Position numbers and translations under genes: made by a program. A DNA stretch of 64,000 bases from contig JAECUM010001723.1 of assembly GCA_016617855.1 (NCBI GenBank), forward strand, positions 1 to 64,000, in the 5' to 3' direction. The notes under the pieces were generated by a model. The model had not been told where the DNA came from and ran no database searches. It was given only the letters and a program-made list of their open reading frames with translations. How positions within the stretch are numbered: position 1 is the stretch's first letter; every line of letters begins with the position of its first letter. This document shows, piece by piece, positions 1-9,294 of this stretch. Origin of the DNA: Megalonaias nervosa (taxonomy: Eukaryota; Mollusca; Bivalvia; Unionida; Unionidae).

Positions 1-30
<30 letters not shown>
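1..30. repeat. (AT)n microsatellite
   Basis: Pure AT dinucleotide run at the window edge; it probably continues to the left. Confidence 0.95.
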
Positions 31-32
<2 letters not shown>

Positions 33-1492
33 CAGAAATAAAAACATTACAAAAACTAATTCATTCGAATAAATTATAATTAAATTCTGTTCTCTTTATC
101 TGCTTTACTTTAAATGCTATGACGTAACATCCAGTTTGAAATGATGTTCTTGATAACATTGGGTAAAAAGTTCCAATCATTATAATGATATAAAATATGG
201 TGTCATAAAAGAAAGTCGTCAATACCATGCTAGTAAAACACGTTTTAACCCAGTTGAATTTAATTTTCCTAGTGACAAATTGCGACGAGAATTACTCGTG
301 TCAGTAGTAATATGTGGCACTTGGGGATATTAAAATTTGTATGGCACTATGGGATCGAGAGGAAAATTAATGTTAAATGAATATGAAATTTTCCATTGGC
401 ACCGTACGTTTTTTATCGCCTTTTCTATATTTGTTATTTTTTTATTATTTCTTATTCCAATACTCAAAATGTTTATTGCAATTACACATAACGTCATCTA
501 CAAAGCACATCCTTGGCTAAAAGAGCTCTATCTTAATTCTTTCAGTAACGGCTTCATTCACTTGTACTTTGGAGCGTATATTATTATTATATAATATTTC
601 AACCCACTTTCAGTAGTATTTATCAAAATCAAATTTATTAATGTTTGTTACACATTTCTGTTCCATCATATCAAGCCCCTTTTTCTTGGTTGATCAAAAT
701 CACTGAACCTTGTTTTCTGTATACTCAAATATACATTTTTATTGATAGAGTATTATTTACTGTTTGTCTCCATTTTCCCCCACAAAATTGGTATTTATTT
801 ATAACTGGTCCTAGGCATTCTTTTATTCCATTTAATGCTATGTTACTCAGTATTTAATAACGATATATGTCGCCAATTATTTTAACTATCAACTTTGCCT
901 TTGTATGTGATTGTTATAACTCCTTCTCTAACTGAATGCGTCATTTCATTATTAAGAAATATACTGGTGTATACCACTTCAGTAATCGAAGTCAGGTTTG
1001 ATTTAAATTTTTAAATAGAAAGTTGATGATAATCCATCACTACCTGAGGATCTGTCCATATTTAGTTGAATGATAGCTTTAATATTTGTCATCGTAAGAT
1101 ATAAGTCTCACAAAGATGTTAGTTCTCTTCATTTAGTTTTTACGAACATTACGTCAGCATAGTATTTCTCTGTATTTCCATATTTATTTATTTTATTTTT
1201 TTTTTGTTATGTACAATTGCCTATTATAATGATAAATTTCTTACGGCACATTTGCTCTGTATTGTAATCCCGTTTACATTTTATATTAAGTTCTTTCAGT
1301 TCTCTGTATTCTCCTCTTCTCATTTCTTCCCCTGTTTCTATCCCTTGCCCACTTTCGTACAACCAATAAAAGTTATCTGTTCTTATTTGTTCTCCTTTTT
1401 CTTTCAATCTTTTAATTTCTTCAAGTATCTCTTTTCTTTTCCATTCACGATCTTCTTCATTTTCTACTGCTATTTTTCATTCTTTCCCTAGC
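31..1492. other. host flank, no gene recognised
   Basis: AT-rich sequence with only short open frames of biased composition (Phe/Ile/Ser-rich, typical of translated noncoding DNA). I see no domain, splice-bounded exon, RNA gene or known repeat. Confidence 0.6.
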
Positions 1493-1498
1493 ATTTTT
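1493..1498. repeat. target site duplication, left (ATTTTT)
   Basis: Hexamer ATTTTT directly abuts the left terminus AGTAGT and is repeated exactly after the right terminus. Six-base duplications are the known signature of Polinton integrase. Confidence 0.93.
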
Positions 1499-1850
1499 AG
1501 TAGTTTATGGGGGTACCGTAGCCTCACGTAGACCGTAATGTTAATTTTAGGGGGTTGCACCGTAGCCTCAAGATTTATAGCCTCAAAATATCACCCTGGT
1601 GCACTCTAGCCTCAATGGGAATGTTGTATAGGGACAATAGGAATGGAACAGGTAGGATGACGTCACGGAACTGGACACTTGCAACAGTGTAGCAAGTGGC
1701 TGACCTGAATACGAGCAGCCACTCTAGGTAGAGACAAATACAATAGAGAGACATAGACATAGGACATATATAACACATAGATAACACATATATGGCAAAG
1801 TGAGAATAAATATCTTTTACCAGGCATAGGAAGTGGCCCTGAAAAGGGTC
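1499..1850 (+). repeat. left terminal inverted repeat
   Basis: 352 bp, aligning by eye to the reverse complement of 20880-21230 with about 19-20 differences including one 1-bp indel. The outer 120 bp contain four copies of TAGCCTCA (1519, 1563, 1578, 1607). A CRE-like TGACGTCA at 1658-1665 is present only in this TIR. Homology stops abruptly at the inner edge of the histone-type stem-loop (1835-1850). Confidence 0.95.
1835..1850 (-). terminator. histone-type mRNA 3' stem-loop in left TIR
   Basis: Read on the minus strand this is GACCCTTTTCAGGGCC followed by ACTTCC, and about 14 nt later a purine-rich TAAAAGATATT. It fits the replication-dependent histone 3' stem-loop (6-bp stem with one wobble or mismatch, TTTC loop). 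It lies 28 nt past the stop of the outward-facing gene at 1878-2111, and an inverted copy serves the last gene at the other end. Confidence 0.75.
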
Positions 1851-1877
1851 GTTATTTGTTATGTTAACACCATTCCG

Positions 1878-2111
1878 TTAACATAGAGGGCATCGCATAG
1901 GTCTTCTTCTCTTCCTCAAACTTTGTCTAATCTCTGGTCCATAAATCAGGACTCGCTTCAGACAGCCTTGTCTCTCCACATAGATCCTTCGTTTCCAAAG
2001 TGCTGGATCAGTGATCTGGGTAATTGCCCATGATGATCTGGCATACATGGGATAGTCCGGGTTGAACAGCATCGATGATAGGAGGGTAGACGATTCTACG
2101 TTGGTCCACAT
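1878..2111 (-). CDS. small basic accessory protein, outward-facing left gene
   Basis: 77 residues from the first ATG; the frame opens 27 nt earlier without an ATG. Unknown family. Visible features are a WKRRIYVERQGCLKR stretch, a very basic C-terminal RKRRR cluster and a final CPLC. A TATAAATA box lies about 45-50 nt upstream at 2156-2163 on the same strand, and the stop is followed by a histone-type stem-loop at the TIR edge. This mirrors the last gene of the right arm, which also runs outwards into its TIR. The basic tail suggests nuclear or nucleic-acid contact, but that is only inference. Confidence 0.55.
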   Translation of the reverse strand: MWTNVESSTLLSSMLFNPDYPMYARSSWAITQITDPALWKRRIYVERQGCLKRVLIYGPEIRQSLRKRRRPMRCPLC

Positions 2112-2155
2112 CTTGTGACGAGGAACAGGTGAAGCCAATGAAGTGAACCCGCGTT

Positions 2156-2163
2156 TATTTATA
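2156..2163 (-). promoter_or_regulatory. TATA box of left outward gene
   Basis: TATAAATA on the minus strand, about 45 nt upstream of the first ATG of the 1878-2111 gene. No clear TCAGT initiator. Confidence 0.5.
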
Positions 2164-2271
2164 GTGGAAGACGGGATCGAAACGGATTGAAATTGTTCAC
2201 CATTCCCAACACGCGTTACAAAATTCAGCCACTTCGTGGAGTCTGTCTTCCAATCCGAAGAGAACTGCCTG

Positions 2272-2294
2272 TGACGTCATATTCCCTATATAGG
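2272..2294 (+). promoter_or_regulatory. CRE plus CArG/TATA promoter of coiled-coil gene
   Basis: TGACGTCA (2272-2279), the CREB/ATF consensus, is followed 5 bp later by CCTATATAGG (2285-2294), which matches the serum-response CArG box and can also act as TATA. A GCAGT initiator-like motif follows about 25 bp downstream, and the first ATG is at 2345. Confidence 0.5.
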
Positions 2295-2344
2295 TGCGCT
2301 AGGGTCTGTGCGCAGTGAATCGATGCGACATTGTTTTGTGAAAC

Positions 2345-2972
2345 ATGACGGAAACTAAGAAGACGATGAATTGGGGTGCACCGGCTTTGGAGACGAAAAG
2401 CGATGGCATAACAGTGGCTACTAAAGTTAACACAGCGCTACTACCTGAAGAGACCGATTTCAACTGGGATTTAGTAGATTTTCTCTCTTCGCAAGAATGT
2501 GTTCCAGTACCAGTACCTTCGCCACCTTTCTCCTTCTTTACCACACGTCGAGGATTTTAAACAGAGACAGAAAGAAGAATTGGAGAAATTTTTACAACAG
2601 CAGAAAGAGGCAGAACAAGCATTTCTCCTTGAACATCAACAGCGAGAAGAAGAGGCAAGAAGGAAACGACAGGAAGAAGCAGCAAAGAAGAAACAAGGTC
2701 TAGGAGAGAAGCAGAACAGTGAACCTCAAAAAGTATCGGTACTCTTGGACATTTTGGCCGAGTTAAGAAGTTTGAAACAAATGTATCAGACTTCTTTATT
2801 ACGACCTAAGAGAAAAAGACCTTCCCGAGCCAAACAGTATAATCCGGTTAATACTCCGGAGATACCACCCCTAGTGATTTCTGCCAAATCATTAAAAGGA
2901 GCAAGTCCAGAAGTAGGTCTTGGTCGTGACAAAGGCTTAAGGCAGTTGAAGCTGATTGCTTCTCGTTCCTGA
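2345..2972 (+). pseudogene. accessory coiled-coil protein gene, frameshifted
   Basis: An ATG-started frame (2345-2560) and a second frame without its own ATG (open to 2972) overlap at about 2499-2560. The first encodes an acidic segment ending in repeated VP residues. The second encodes a Glu/Gln/Arg-rich coiled coil (QRQKEELEKFLQQQ and onward) and a basic C-terminus with LRPKRKRPSRAK, a likely nuclear signal. A single indel probably separates the halves; an intron is the alternative. The gene follows the CRE/CArG promoter, and its 3' region holds AATAAA-like sequence and a histone-type stem-loop. Some Polintons carry bZIP-like genes near one end, but I see no proper leucine heptads, so the family is unknown. 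Confidence 0.6.
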
Positions 2973-3004
2973 GTTTGTTCTAAGAAAAAAAATAAACACA
3001 AAAC

Positions 3005-3020
3005 GGTCCATTTCAGGGCC
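3005..3020 (+). terminator. histone-type 3' stem-loop, imperfect
   Basis: GGTCCATTTCAGGGCC: five stem pairs (one G-U), an A-A mismatch at the loop, loop TTTC. The 3' flank is ACTCAC, and CTTTCGAACAGAGAT at about 3029-3043 occupies the position of the purine-rich downstream element. It ends the gene at 2345-2972, but an AATAAA-like sequence lies just before it, so both modes are possible. Confidence 0.6.
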
Positions 3021-3311
3021 ACTCACTTCTTTCGAACAGAGATAATACTCATTTTGCCAAAATCAATTAAAACTCAAAACCCTTTTATTTTTAACCCTAT
3101 GATGTATGTGTGTGAGTGCATGAGTGTAGGCCTTATTATTCGAAACAATCAAAACCAAGAGACACTTACGTTTTTCAGTCTGGTATATTCTGGTTCAAAT
3201 ATTTACAATCCAATATCACAACACAACACTTTTCAAAAACAGTTCATAGACTTCTTCTGTGTCTTTTTTCTTCTTTCACTGTCTCTGTTTTTTTTTTAAA
3301 TTTCTTCACTT

Positions 3312-3713
3312 TCACAGTTTCTTCCTTCTCTTCTTCCTCACTCTTTTCTCTTCTTCTTTTCCTTTCTGTCTTCTCTTTCTGAACGTGTCGGGGTTCTTCT
3401 TTTGCCGAGGGTACCTATTCTTTTTCCTCCTCCTCCTGCTCCTGTTGTCTCTTAGGGAAGTCTGAAGACCAATGTCCTTTCTCTTGACGATGATAACAAG
3501 TATTTTGACTTTTGTCTCTTCTGACACTGGGCTTGCTTTTTTGACGGTCTGGAATTCTGTAGCCCAATGCCCTTTCTTCTGACAGAGTTAGCAAGTATCT
3601 TGACTTTTATCTCGAAAGGAGGGGGAGTAGTCCATCGGTTTGTCTGAAGAAAACTTTCTTATGACACCTCGCAAAGCTCTAATCAGAAGTTCGATTTGTG
3701 TGGGTTCTTCCAT
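3312..3713 (-). pseudogene. tandem CCHC zinc-knuckle protein, decayed
   Basis: The ATG at 3713 opens 41 codons to a TAA (3588-3590). Around and after that stop are two near-duplicate segments resembling retroviral-type zinc knuckles: CQKKGHWATEF in the original frame and CYHRQEKGHWSSDF in another frame. Each has the Cys / Gly-His / aromatic core, but the last Cys is Phe in both. One frame then ends at 3415-3417; the original frame runs to 3312 through a very basic tail. The gene is divergent from the polymerase and has its own TATAAAGG promoter. CCHC knuckles bind single-stranded nucleic acid. Stop plus frame change argue for a pseudogene. Confidence 0.5.
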
Positions 3714-3743
3714 CGTGTTGAACGGTTTGAGAGCAAAATGAAT

Positions 3744-3772
3744 ACTGAGAGGGAAGGCACCAGTCCTTTATA
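3744..3772 (-). promoter_or_regulatory. TATA plus initiator of zinc-knuckle gene
   Basis: On the minus strand TATAAAGG (3765-3772) is followed by TCAGT (3744-3748), with the initiator A about 27 nt from the TATA start. This is canonical spacing for RNA polymerase II core promoters. The ATG follows 30 nt later. Confidence 0.55.
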
Positions 3773-3833
3773 CATACACTGAGCCTGACATGGATATATA
3801 GGGGTCTATGGCTTTTCAAATGTAGTCATTTGA

Positions 3834-6800
3834 CTTTTTGCAGTCAAGATAAAACGATCGCATCATTTCGTAAAGAAAGGGGAAGAATTTAAGAGGCAGA
3901 AACGTGATTTATCGCCTCACACAGTAGCTGAAGTCTTGGCTCAAATTCATGCCAGCGATTTTGAAGATGAGATGAGTGAACCAGAATCCAAACCCAGAGA
4001 GTCTACACCAAGTCAAAGTCCATCACCATCAGTAAACCCTGAAAAGTATTTCCACATCCGAGAGACGGACAAACGCTCCTCCAGAAAATTTAGAACTACA
4101 GCCTACAAGTACACGGTGAAGTTTAAAGATTTCAAGTCAGACGTACCGTTGGAGAAAGCAGAAGGGTTCATCACCAATGTGTGGGATTCTTTGTTAACCA
4201 CACTGAAACAGCAATGTGAAGCCAAAGAAGACGATCGCTTGAGACTTTCCATTCATCACGACAGTTTGAAGTCCCCCGTTTGGATCGAGTTTAGCAGACC
4301 GACAGAATTGACACCTTCCAAAGTCATCGACAAGATTCAACACGTGCAACAATCCAACGACAAGTTTTACATCACCGATGGAAAAGCAACACTGTTCATG
4401 ACCCACGTGTCTCTTCCCCATGGGACCGGACGCAAAAAGGTGTTATTGGTGGACGACCTTCGTAGCGTCAAGCGTAGCACGGTTCAAATTAACAATCTTC
4501 AAGACAAGATGTGTTTAGCCCGTGCCGTCGTGGTGGGACGAACGTATGCCGACAAGAACGACACAGCAGAATGGAAAAGGGCCTTGAAAACTATTTGACA
4601 ATCGAACCGAGCCAAACAACGAAAAGAAGCAGAACTCCTGTTACAGCAAGCGGGGATATCCAAAGACACACCCTGTGGCATTCCTGAAATGCAAATATTT
4701 CCAGACGTCTTGGCTCCACGCTACACATTGAAAGTGCACCCTCAAGATGTGCGCGGATCTCTGTTGTTTCGAGGCAAACATTTCAAAGACGGAAAATACA
4801 TTCACATCTATCAACACGATGAACATTTTGATGCCATTACCAGTATCACTTCATTATGGGATATAGTTATTACTGCGAGAAATATCACTATGGCTATAAC
4901 AATCGAGAGCAACACAAGCATTGTGGATCGAAATGTGAGGGATGTTTAGTCTCTAAGCCCTGTCTTGACCAAGGACAAGAACGAGTGCATTGCTCTCCTT
5001 GTCAGCGAACGTTTGTCAGTCCAACCTGTTACCAACAACATCTAAAGACGCAAGGTTCACAGCGGAAATGTGCTTGTCCACTCCTGAGATTATGCCCAAC
5101 TTGTGGACAAGGCATACGTACCAATAATGCCAAGGCTCACGTCTGTTCAGGAAAGAAGCGATGTCATATTTGGCACAAAAGCATGGACTTGGAACACCGA
5201 TGATACATTCAAAAATACCATTCCAAACATGAAGAAGAAGAAGATAATGACCAGAAGAAAGGGAATTTCATCTTTTTCGATTTCGAATGCATGCAAGAAA
5301 CTGGCATTCACATTCCTAATTTTTGCGTGGCTCACTGAGCGTGTGAGAAGTGCATCCAAGAGCCTATCTTTACTCATTGCCCTCACTGCAGCAACATTCC
5401 TGGAGGACGTGAAAAAATCTTTCGGGGACCAAACACGCTGACCGATTTCGCCCAATGGACTTCAAACCCTATCGATGAGACGTGGAGCCAAGAAGACATC
5501 GAACGTTACGGAGATTGTCATCGCTATGCCACGGTGATGGCTCGCAATTTCTTGGGATACGATGGACAATTTCTTTTCAGATACTATACGGAACAAAGTA
5601 CCGAACGTCCGAAAGTGACTTTGAACGGAGCCAAAATCATTTCCATGCAAGTGGGACAAGTGCAGTTTAAAGATTCGATGAGTTACTTGGCCATGCCATT
5701 CAGTCGCATGCCTAAAACGGTTGGAATGACAGAAATGACCAAAGGCCATTTTCCACACTTTTCAATACCGAAGCCAATCAACATGCCGTCCTACCCCATT
5801 TGCCTGAGGCTCACTACTACGACCCCGACAACATGCGTACCGAACAACGAGAAGCTTTCTACGCATGGTACCACACTCACGCCTCGGACCCTTTCGACTT
5901 TCAGGAAGAAATGTTAAAATATTGTCGTTCCGACGTGGACATTTTACGGCGTTGCTGTGGAAAATTTCGAGAACTGTTCATGGAGTACGGAGAGATCGAT
6001 CCTTTGAAAGAAGCCTGTACCATTGCCAAAGCGTGTTCCTTAGTGTACCGCCAACGATTCATGCCCGAAAACAACCTAGCTGTCATCAGTCCTCAAACGA
6101 CGAACTTCGTCAAACGTCAATACTCGGTCAAAGCCCTACGCTGGTTAGATTACTTGTGCGACAAGGAAGACAAATGGATCCAACACGCTCGCAACGGAGG
6201 AGGCGAAAAAGCCATCGGAAGGTATTCGGTGGATGGCTGGGACTTAGAAAACCCCAAGATCGTGTATGAGTTTCATGGGTGCTTATTTCACGGATGTCCC
6301 ATCTGCTACCCTCAACGTGACACTAAAAATCAGTTTTTACAACAGACCATGGAAGACTTGTACCAGGCCACTTGTCAACGGCGATGGAAGTTATAAGAGC
6401 AAGGATACCAAGTGGTAGAAATGTGGGAACACGAGTACGATCACCGTTTGAAAACCTATCCCGAGTTTAAGCTTATCGTGGAAAGTTGCAAGATGGTGGA
6501 CCCACTGAACCCAAGGGACAGTTTGTACGGAGGACGGACGAATGCCACCTGTTTGCTGTACCAAGCCGACGAGGAGAAAGGAGAAGAAATCATATACTTC
6601 GACATGTGTTCACTGTATCCTTACGTGTGCAAATACTGTCACTTTACCGAGGGGCATCCACAATTGCTGACGGAACACATCGACGTGGACAACATTCGCC
6701 AATACGAAGGATTGATTAAATGTAAAGTCTTGCCTCCCACGTACTTGTACCATCCCGTTTTACCTCACCATTGCCAAGGAAAACTGATGTTTCCCTTGTG

Positions 6801-7599
6801 CAGTACTTGTGCCGAAACTTGCAACCAAGACCAACCTTGTCAGCACACTCAGAAAGAACGCGCCTTGACAGGAACGTGGGTCAGCGTGGAATTGTTCAAA
6901 GCTCTGGACCTGGGATACCAACTGTTAGAAGTGTACGAAATTTACCACATTCCCAAGACAGAAAAATACCACAAGGGCGACGAGACCCAGAAAGGCATTT
7001 TTGCAGACTACGTGAATGCCTTTTTGAAAGTGAAACAAGAAGCCAGCCGCTATCCTTCCTGGTGCCACACTCCCGAAGACCAAAAAAGATTCAAAGACAA
7101 ATACTGGGAGCAGGAAGGGATCACTTTAGACCACGTGGAGAAAAACGAAGGAAGGCGATCGTTTGCCAAAGTGATGTTACATTGCTTGTGGGGCAAAATG
7201 GCACAACGACCGTGTTTACCCAAGACGGAGTATTTGACAGAACCTTCCCGCTACTTCCAGATGATTCACGACAAAACTAAATACATGAAACACGTGGGCG
7301 TCGCTCGTGAGGACTTGATCTTAGTCAATTTCGAAGAAGAACAGGACTTTGTAGAAGCCGATGAATTTTGAAATGTCATTATTGCGGCCTACGTGACAGC
7401 CCATGCTCGCTTAAAACTGTATGAAGCTTTAGAACTGTTAGGAGATCGTGTGCTGTATTTTGACACGGACAGTTGCATCTACATCGATCGCCTGGGTCAA
7501 CCTCACCCTGTCATCGAAGGAGACCGTTTAGAAGCCTGGACGGACGAGCATCCCGACGACAAGATTCAAAGTTTTGCAAGTGGTGGTCCCAAAAATTAA
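3834..7599 (+). pseudogene. PolB: protein-primed family B DNA polymerase, broken
   Basis: Polinton-type replicative polymerase. Visible in order: zinc-binding Cys/His region (about 4870-5160), exonuclease motif FFDFEC (about 5274), exo II NFLGYDGQF (about 5549), exo III YCRSDVDIL (about 5920), palm motif A DMCSLYP (6601), motif B region KVMLHCLWGKMAQ (7171), motif C DTDSCIY (7462) and the start of the GGPKN motif (7585). Lesions: TGA 4596, frameshift near 4850, TGA 5201, TGA 5336, frameshift near 5757, TAA 6394, TGA 7369, then TAA 7597 right after GGPKN. The usual C-terminal segment is missing, replaced by a fragment of an unrelated gene. The frame is open upstream to 3834 without an ATG; a TTTTTGCAG splice-acceptor-like site lies at the opening. 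Certainly inactive. Confidence 0.93.
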
Positions 7600-7611
7600 A
7601 ATAATCTTCAA

Positions 7612-7909
7612 ACATTACCAAACGAATTGCAAGAGAAGATCTACAAGGAAATTTGGCTGGGACTTGCCAGAGCAAAATCTCAATTTGTGACTGTAGAACT
7701 TTTATGTCGAGAAATTCACAAGAGGAAATTGACAAAAGTCAACAAATAAGTCAGATTTCTCTGGATCAAGGGTGCGTTCTTCCTAATATTCCGCTTTAGA
7801 CCATTTACATTTGAAGATTTTATTGACATTCTTGACCGATTCCTGGAATGGCAGTGGTCAGAAATTACTCACTTTGTCCGTTACTTTCGCTCTAGGAGAA
7901 GTGTTTGAC
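7612..7909 (+). pseudogene. unknown Polinton protein, first tandem paralogue, truncated
   Basis: Starts in the polymerase frame just after its last stop and lacks an ATG. It encodes an F-box-like LPNELQEKIYKEIW segment, meets a TAA at about 7747, and continues in the same register to a helical FEDFIDILDRFLEWQW segment ending at TGA 7907. Both halves resemble corresponding parts of the next gene (ELRERIYREF and the NWYLNAIRGLIL to IHKFLD region), so the two look like a tandem duplication. The 5' part seems lost in the same deletion that removed the polymerase C-terminus. Function unknown. Confidence 0.45.
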
Positions 7910-7912
7910 TGA

Positions 7913-8368
7913 CATGGTCATGGATACTTTACAAGAGAACATTCGTGGTTTGCTGTGGAGTTGAGAGAACGCATTTATCGCGAGTTCGTCAAAATACAAG
8001 AGAAACGCAAAGAACCACTGCATCCGTTACGTCAACCATGTTTGAACAACTGGTACCTAAATGCTATAAGAGGACTGATTCTGATGAAAGTGTTCCAGTG
8101 GTCAGACATTGACGAATTGCGTGAAATTCATAAATTTTTGGATGCCACTCATTCAACTTACAAGGTGATCCTAATACACCGAATTCCAACGGACGAGTTA
8201 GAGGATTACAACAAATCTTTACAGGAACAATTCTTTCTAGTTCAACAGGAAACTTCTGTGCGACGTGTGGTGTGTGAGTTATTGACTAAACTTTTTTGGT
8301 ACGGTACTAAAATAAAATCGAGGCTGTTCAAAAAGTACACTTATTACCTTACACCTAAGAGGGTATAA
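7913..8368 (+). CDS. unknown Polinton protein, second tandem paralogue
   Basis: The frame is open from 7913 to the stop at 8366-8368, with no in-frame ATG near its start; 137 residues follow a GTG at 7955. An ATG at 7914 in another frame runs into a stop at about 7962, so a 1-nt indel near 7950 may have destroyed the start. The predicted protein is helical, with ELRERIYREF near the N-terminus, Trp-rich middle helices and a basic LFKKYTYYLTPKR end. No known domain. A TATAAAAAA motif for the next gene overlaps its end. Confidence 0.4.
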   Translation, partial: HGHGYFTREHSWFAVELRERIYREFVKIQEKRKEPLHPLRQPCLNNWYLNAIRGLILMKVFQWSDIDELREIHKFLDATHSTYKVILIHRIPTDELEDYNKSLQEQFFLVQQETSVRRVVCELLTKLFWYGTKIKSRLFKKYTYYLTPKRV

Positions 8369-8372
8369 AAAA
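8364..8372 (+). promoter_or_regulatory. TATAAAAAA motif before 8381 gene
   Basis: TATAAAAAA overlaps the end of the previous frame and lies only about 9 nt from the ATG at 8381. Similar TATAAAAA motifs sit at other junctions (9238, 9575, 11991), suggesting separate promoters in the middle/late block. The short distance here would give almost no leader if transcription started 25-30 nt downstream, so this one may instead serve the 8602 gene. Confidence 0.35.
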
Positions 8373-8380
8373 GGATTACC

Positions 8381-8605
8381 ATGCCACGACCTTTATCATT
8401 CGTGATACAACAGATTCCGTGCAAGGAAATCAATGACACTATTCAAACGGTAGAGGATTACGTTCGTCTATTACGAGAACTGTGTCCATTGAATTGGGGT
8501 CGACCTGTGGTGTGTTTCTTAGTGACTTGCTTTCTAGAATTTCGTTTAGCAGCTGATTCCTTGTGGACTCTTTACGAACAGTACATACCACTCCAAAAAG
8601 CATGA
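8381..8605 (+). CDS. small unknown protein with BH1-like NWGR motif
   Basis: 74 residues from a clear ATG. It contains LNWGRPVVCFLVTCFLEF, a hydrophobic helix headed by NWGR, the tetrapeptide typical of the BH1 region of BCL-2 family proteins, and an IPCKE sequence near the N-terminus that resembles a weak [LI]xCxE pocket-binding motif. Either could be chance in so short a protein. The stop TGA overlaps the ATG of the next gene in an ATGA tetranucleotide, implying coupled translation or one shared transcript. A survival-type role is speculation. Confidence 0.45.
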   Translation: MPRPLSFVIQQIPCKEINDTIQTVEDYVRLLRELCPLNWGRPVVCFLVTCFLEFRLAADSLWTLYEQYIPLQKA

Positions 8606-8847
8606 AAGTGGTCCCTTTAAATGTACACGAGAGACTCATTCTGCTCAAAGCTTTGCGCTTTCATCTTGATACTTCTCAACATCTACGGGAAAACAAGATT
8701 CGTCAACTTTTAGGCACTGAAGATGTGTACGACGATGTGTGTGTAGCTTGTGACTTGCACCCTCACTGGAAAGATGTACGTGACTGGAAAAGTTGGGATT
8801 TTGAGGCTTGGACAAAAGAAGTGGCACACTATGCAAAAGATTTGTAA
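8602..8847 (+). CDS. small unknown protein with CxxC and Trp-rich tail
   Basis: 81 residues from the ATG at 8602, which overlaps the upstream stop; the frame is open a little further upstream but the overlap start fits best. It has an amphipathic N-terminal helix, VCVACDLHPHW and a Trp-rich DWKSWDFEAW segment. No family recognised. It forms a tight pair with the 8381 gene. Confidence 0.45.
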   Translation: MKVVPLNVHERLILLKALRFHLDTSQHLRENKIRQLLGTEDVYDDVCVACDLHPHWKDVRDWKSWDFEAWTKEVAHYAKDL

Positions 8848-8869
8848 TCCTAAAAAATTAAAACGTTGA

Positions 8870-9160
8870 GTGAAAAAAGTAACTTTTAAACCAGTGTTAG
8901 TAACAGTGCCAGAAGAAGAAGAAGAAAAAGAAGAAGTCGTGGCCGAGGAAGACTACTCTCTTCAGGACAGGACCGTTATCGACATCCCCGAAAGGCCATT
9001 CCGGGAGGACTCTTGTGTGACTGTGCCAAGGAGTGTAGAGACTCTAAGAACATTACACACTGCCCCTACGATTTCACCTCTTGATCACCACAAATATTGT
9101 ACAGAGACTTGTTTATATTTCACTATCATCGTTTTCATGTGTCTTTTATTCATGTACTGA
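8870..9160 (+). CDS. acidic protein with C-terminal membrane anchor
   Basis: Up to 96 residues: basic start, Glu-rich stretch (about residues 15-27), then a C-terminal hydrophobic helix (YFTIIVFMCLLFMY) ending at the stop, as in tail-anchored membrane proteins. No ATG exists before the hydrophobic end; the frame opens after a TGA with GTG, so the original start is probably mutated or supplied by splicing. AATAAA follows at 9216-9221. Family unknown. Confidence 0.4.
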   Translation: MKKVTFKPVLVTVPEEEEEKEEVVAEEDYSLQDRTVIDIPERPFREDSCVTVPRSVETLRTLHTAPTISPLDHHKYCTETCLYFTIIVFMCLLFMY

Positions 9161-9215
9161 ACCATTTGGATTTTATGTATATTTGTCTTTCGTGTTGTTC
9201 ACAATTAAAGATGAC

Positions 9216-9221
9216 AATAAA
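9216..9221 (+). terminator. poly(A) signal AATAAA
   Basis: AATAAA 56 nt after the stop of the 8870-9160 gene, followed 12-20 nt later by the TATA motif of the next gene. Confidence 0.55.
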
Positions 9222-9237
9222 CGTGTCCTGAAAAAAG

Positions 9238-9245
9238 TATAAAAA
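9238..9245 (+). promoter_or_regulatory. TATA box of basic protein gene
   Basis: TATAAAAA, 57 nt upstream of the ATG at 9295. Spacing is suitable for a short leader. Confidence 0.5.
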
Positions 9246-9294
9246 CTCTTATCTTGTCTGTCTTCCTGACAAAAGTGACATTTCTTACACTACT

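Noticed and set aside
337..857. Short hydrophobic frames in the left flank
   Set aside because: Phe/Ile-rich translation of AT-rich DNA; no start context, neighbours or motif to support genes.
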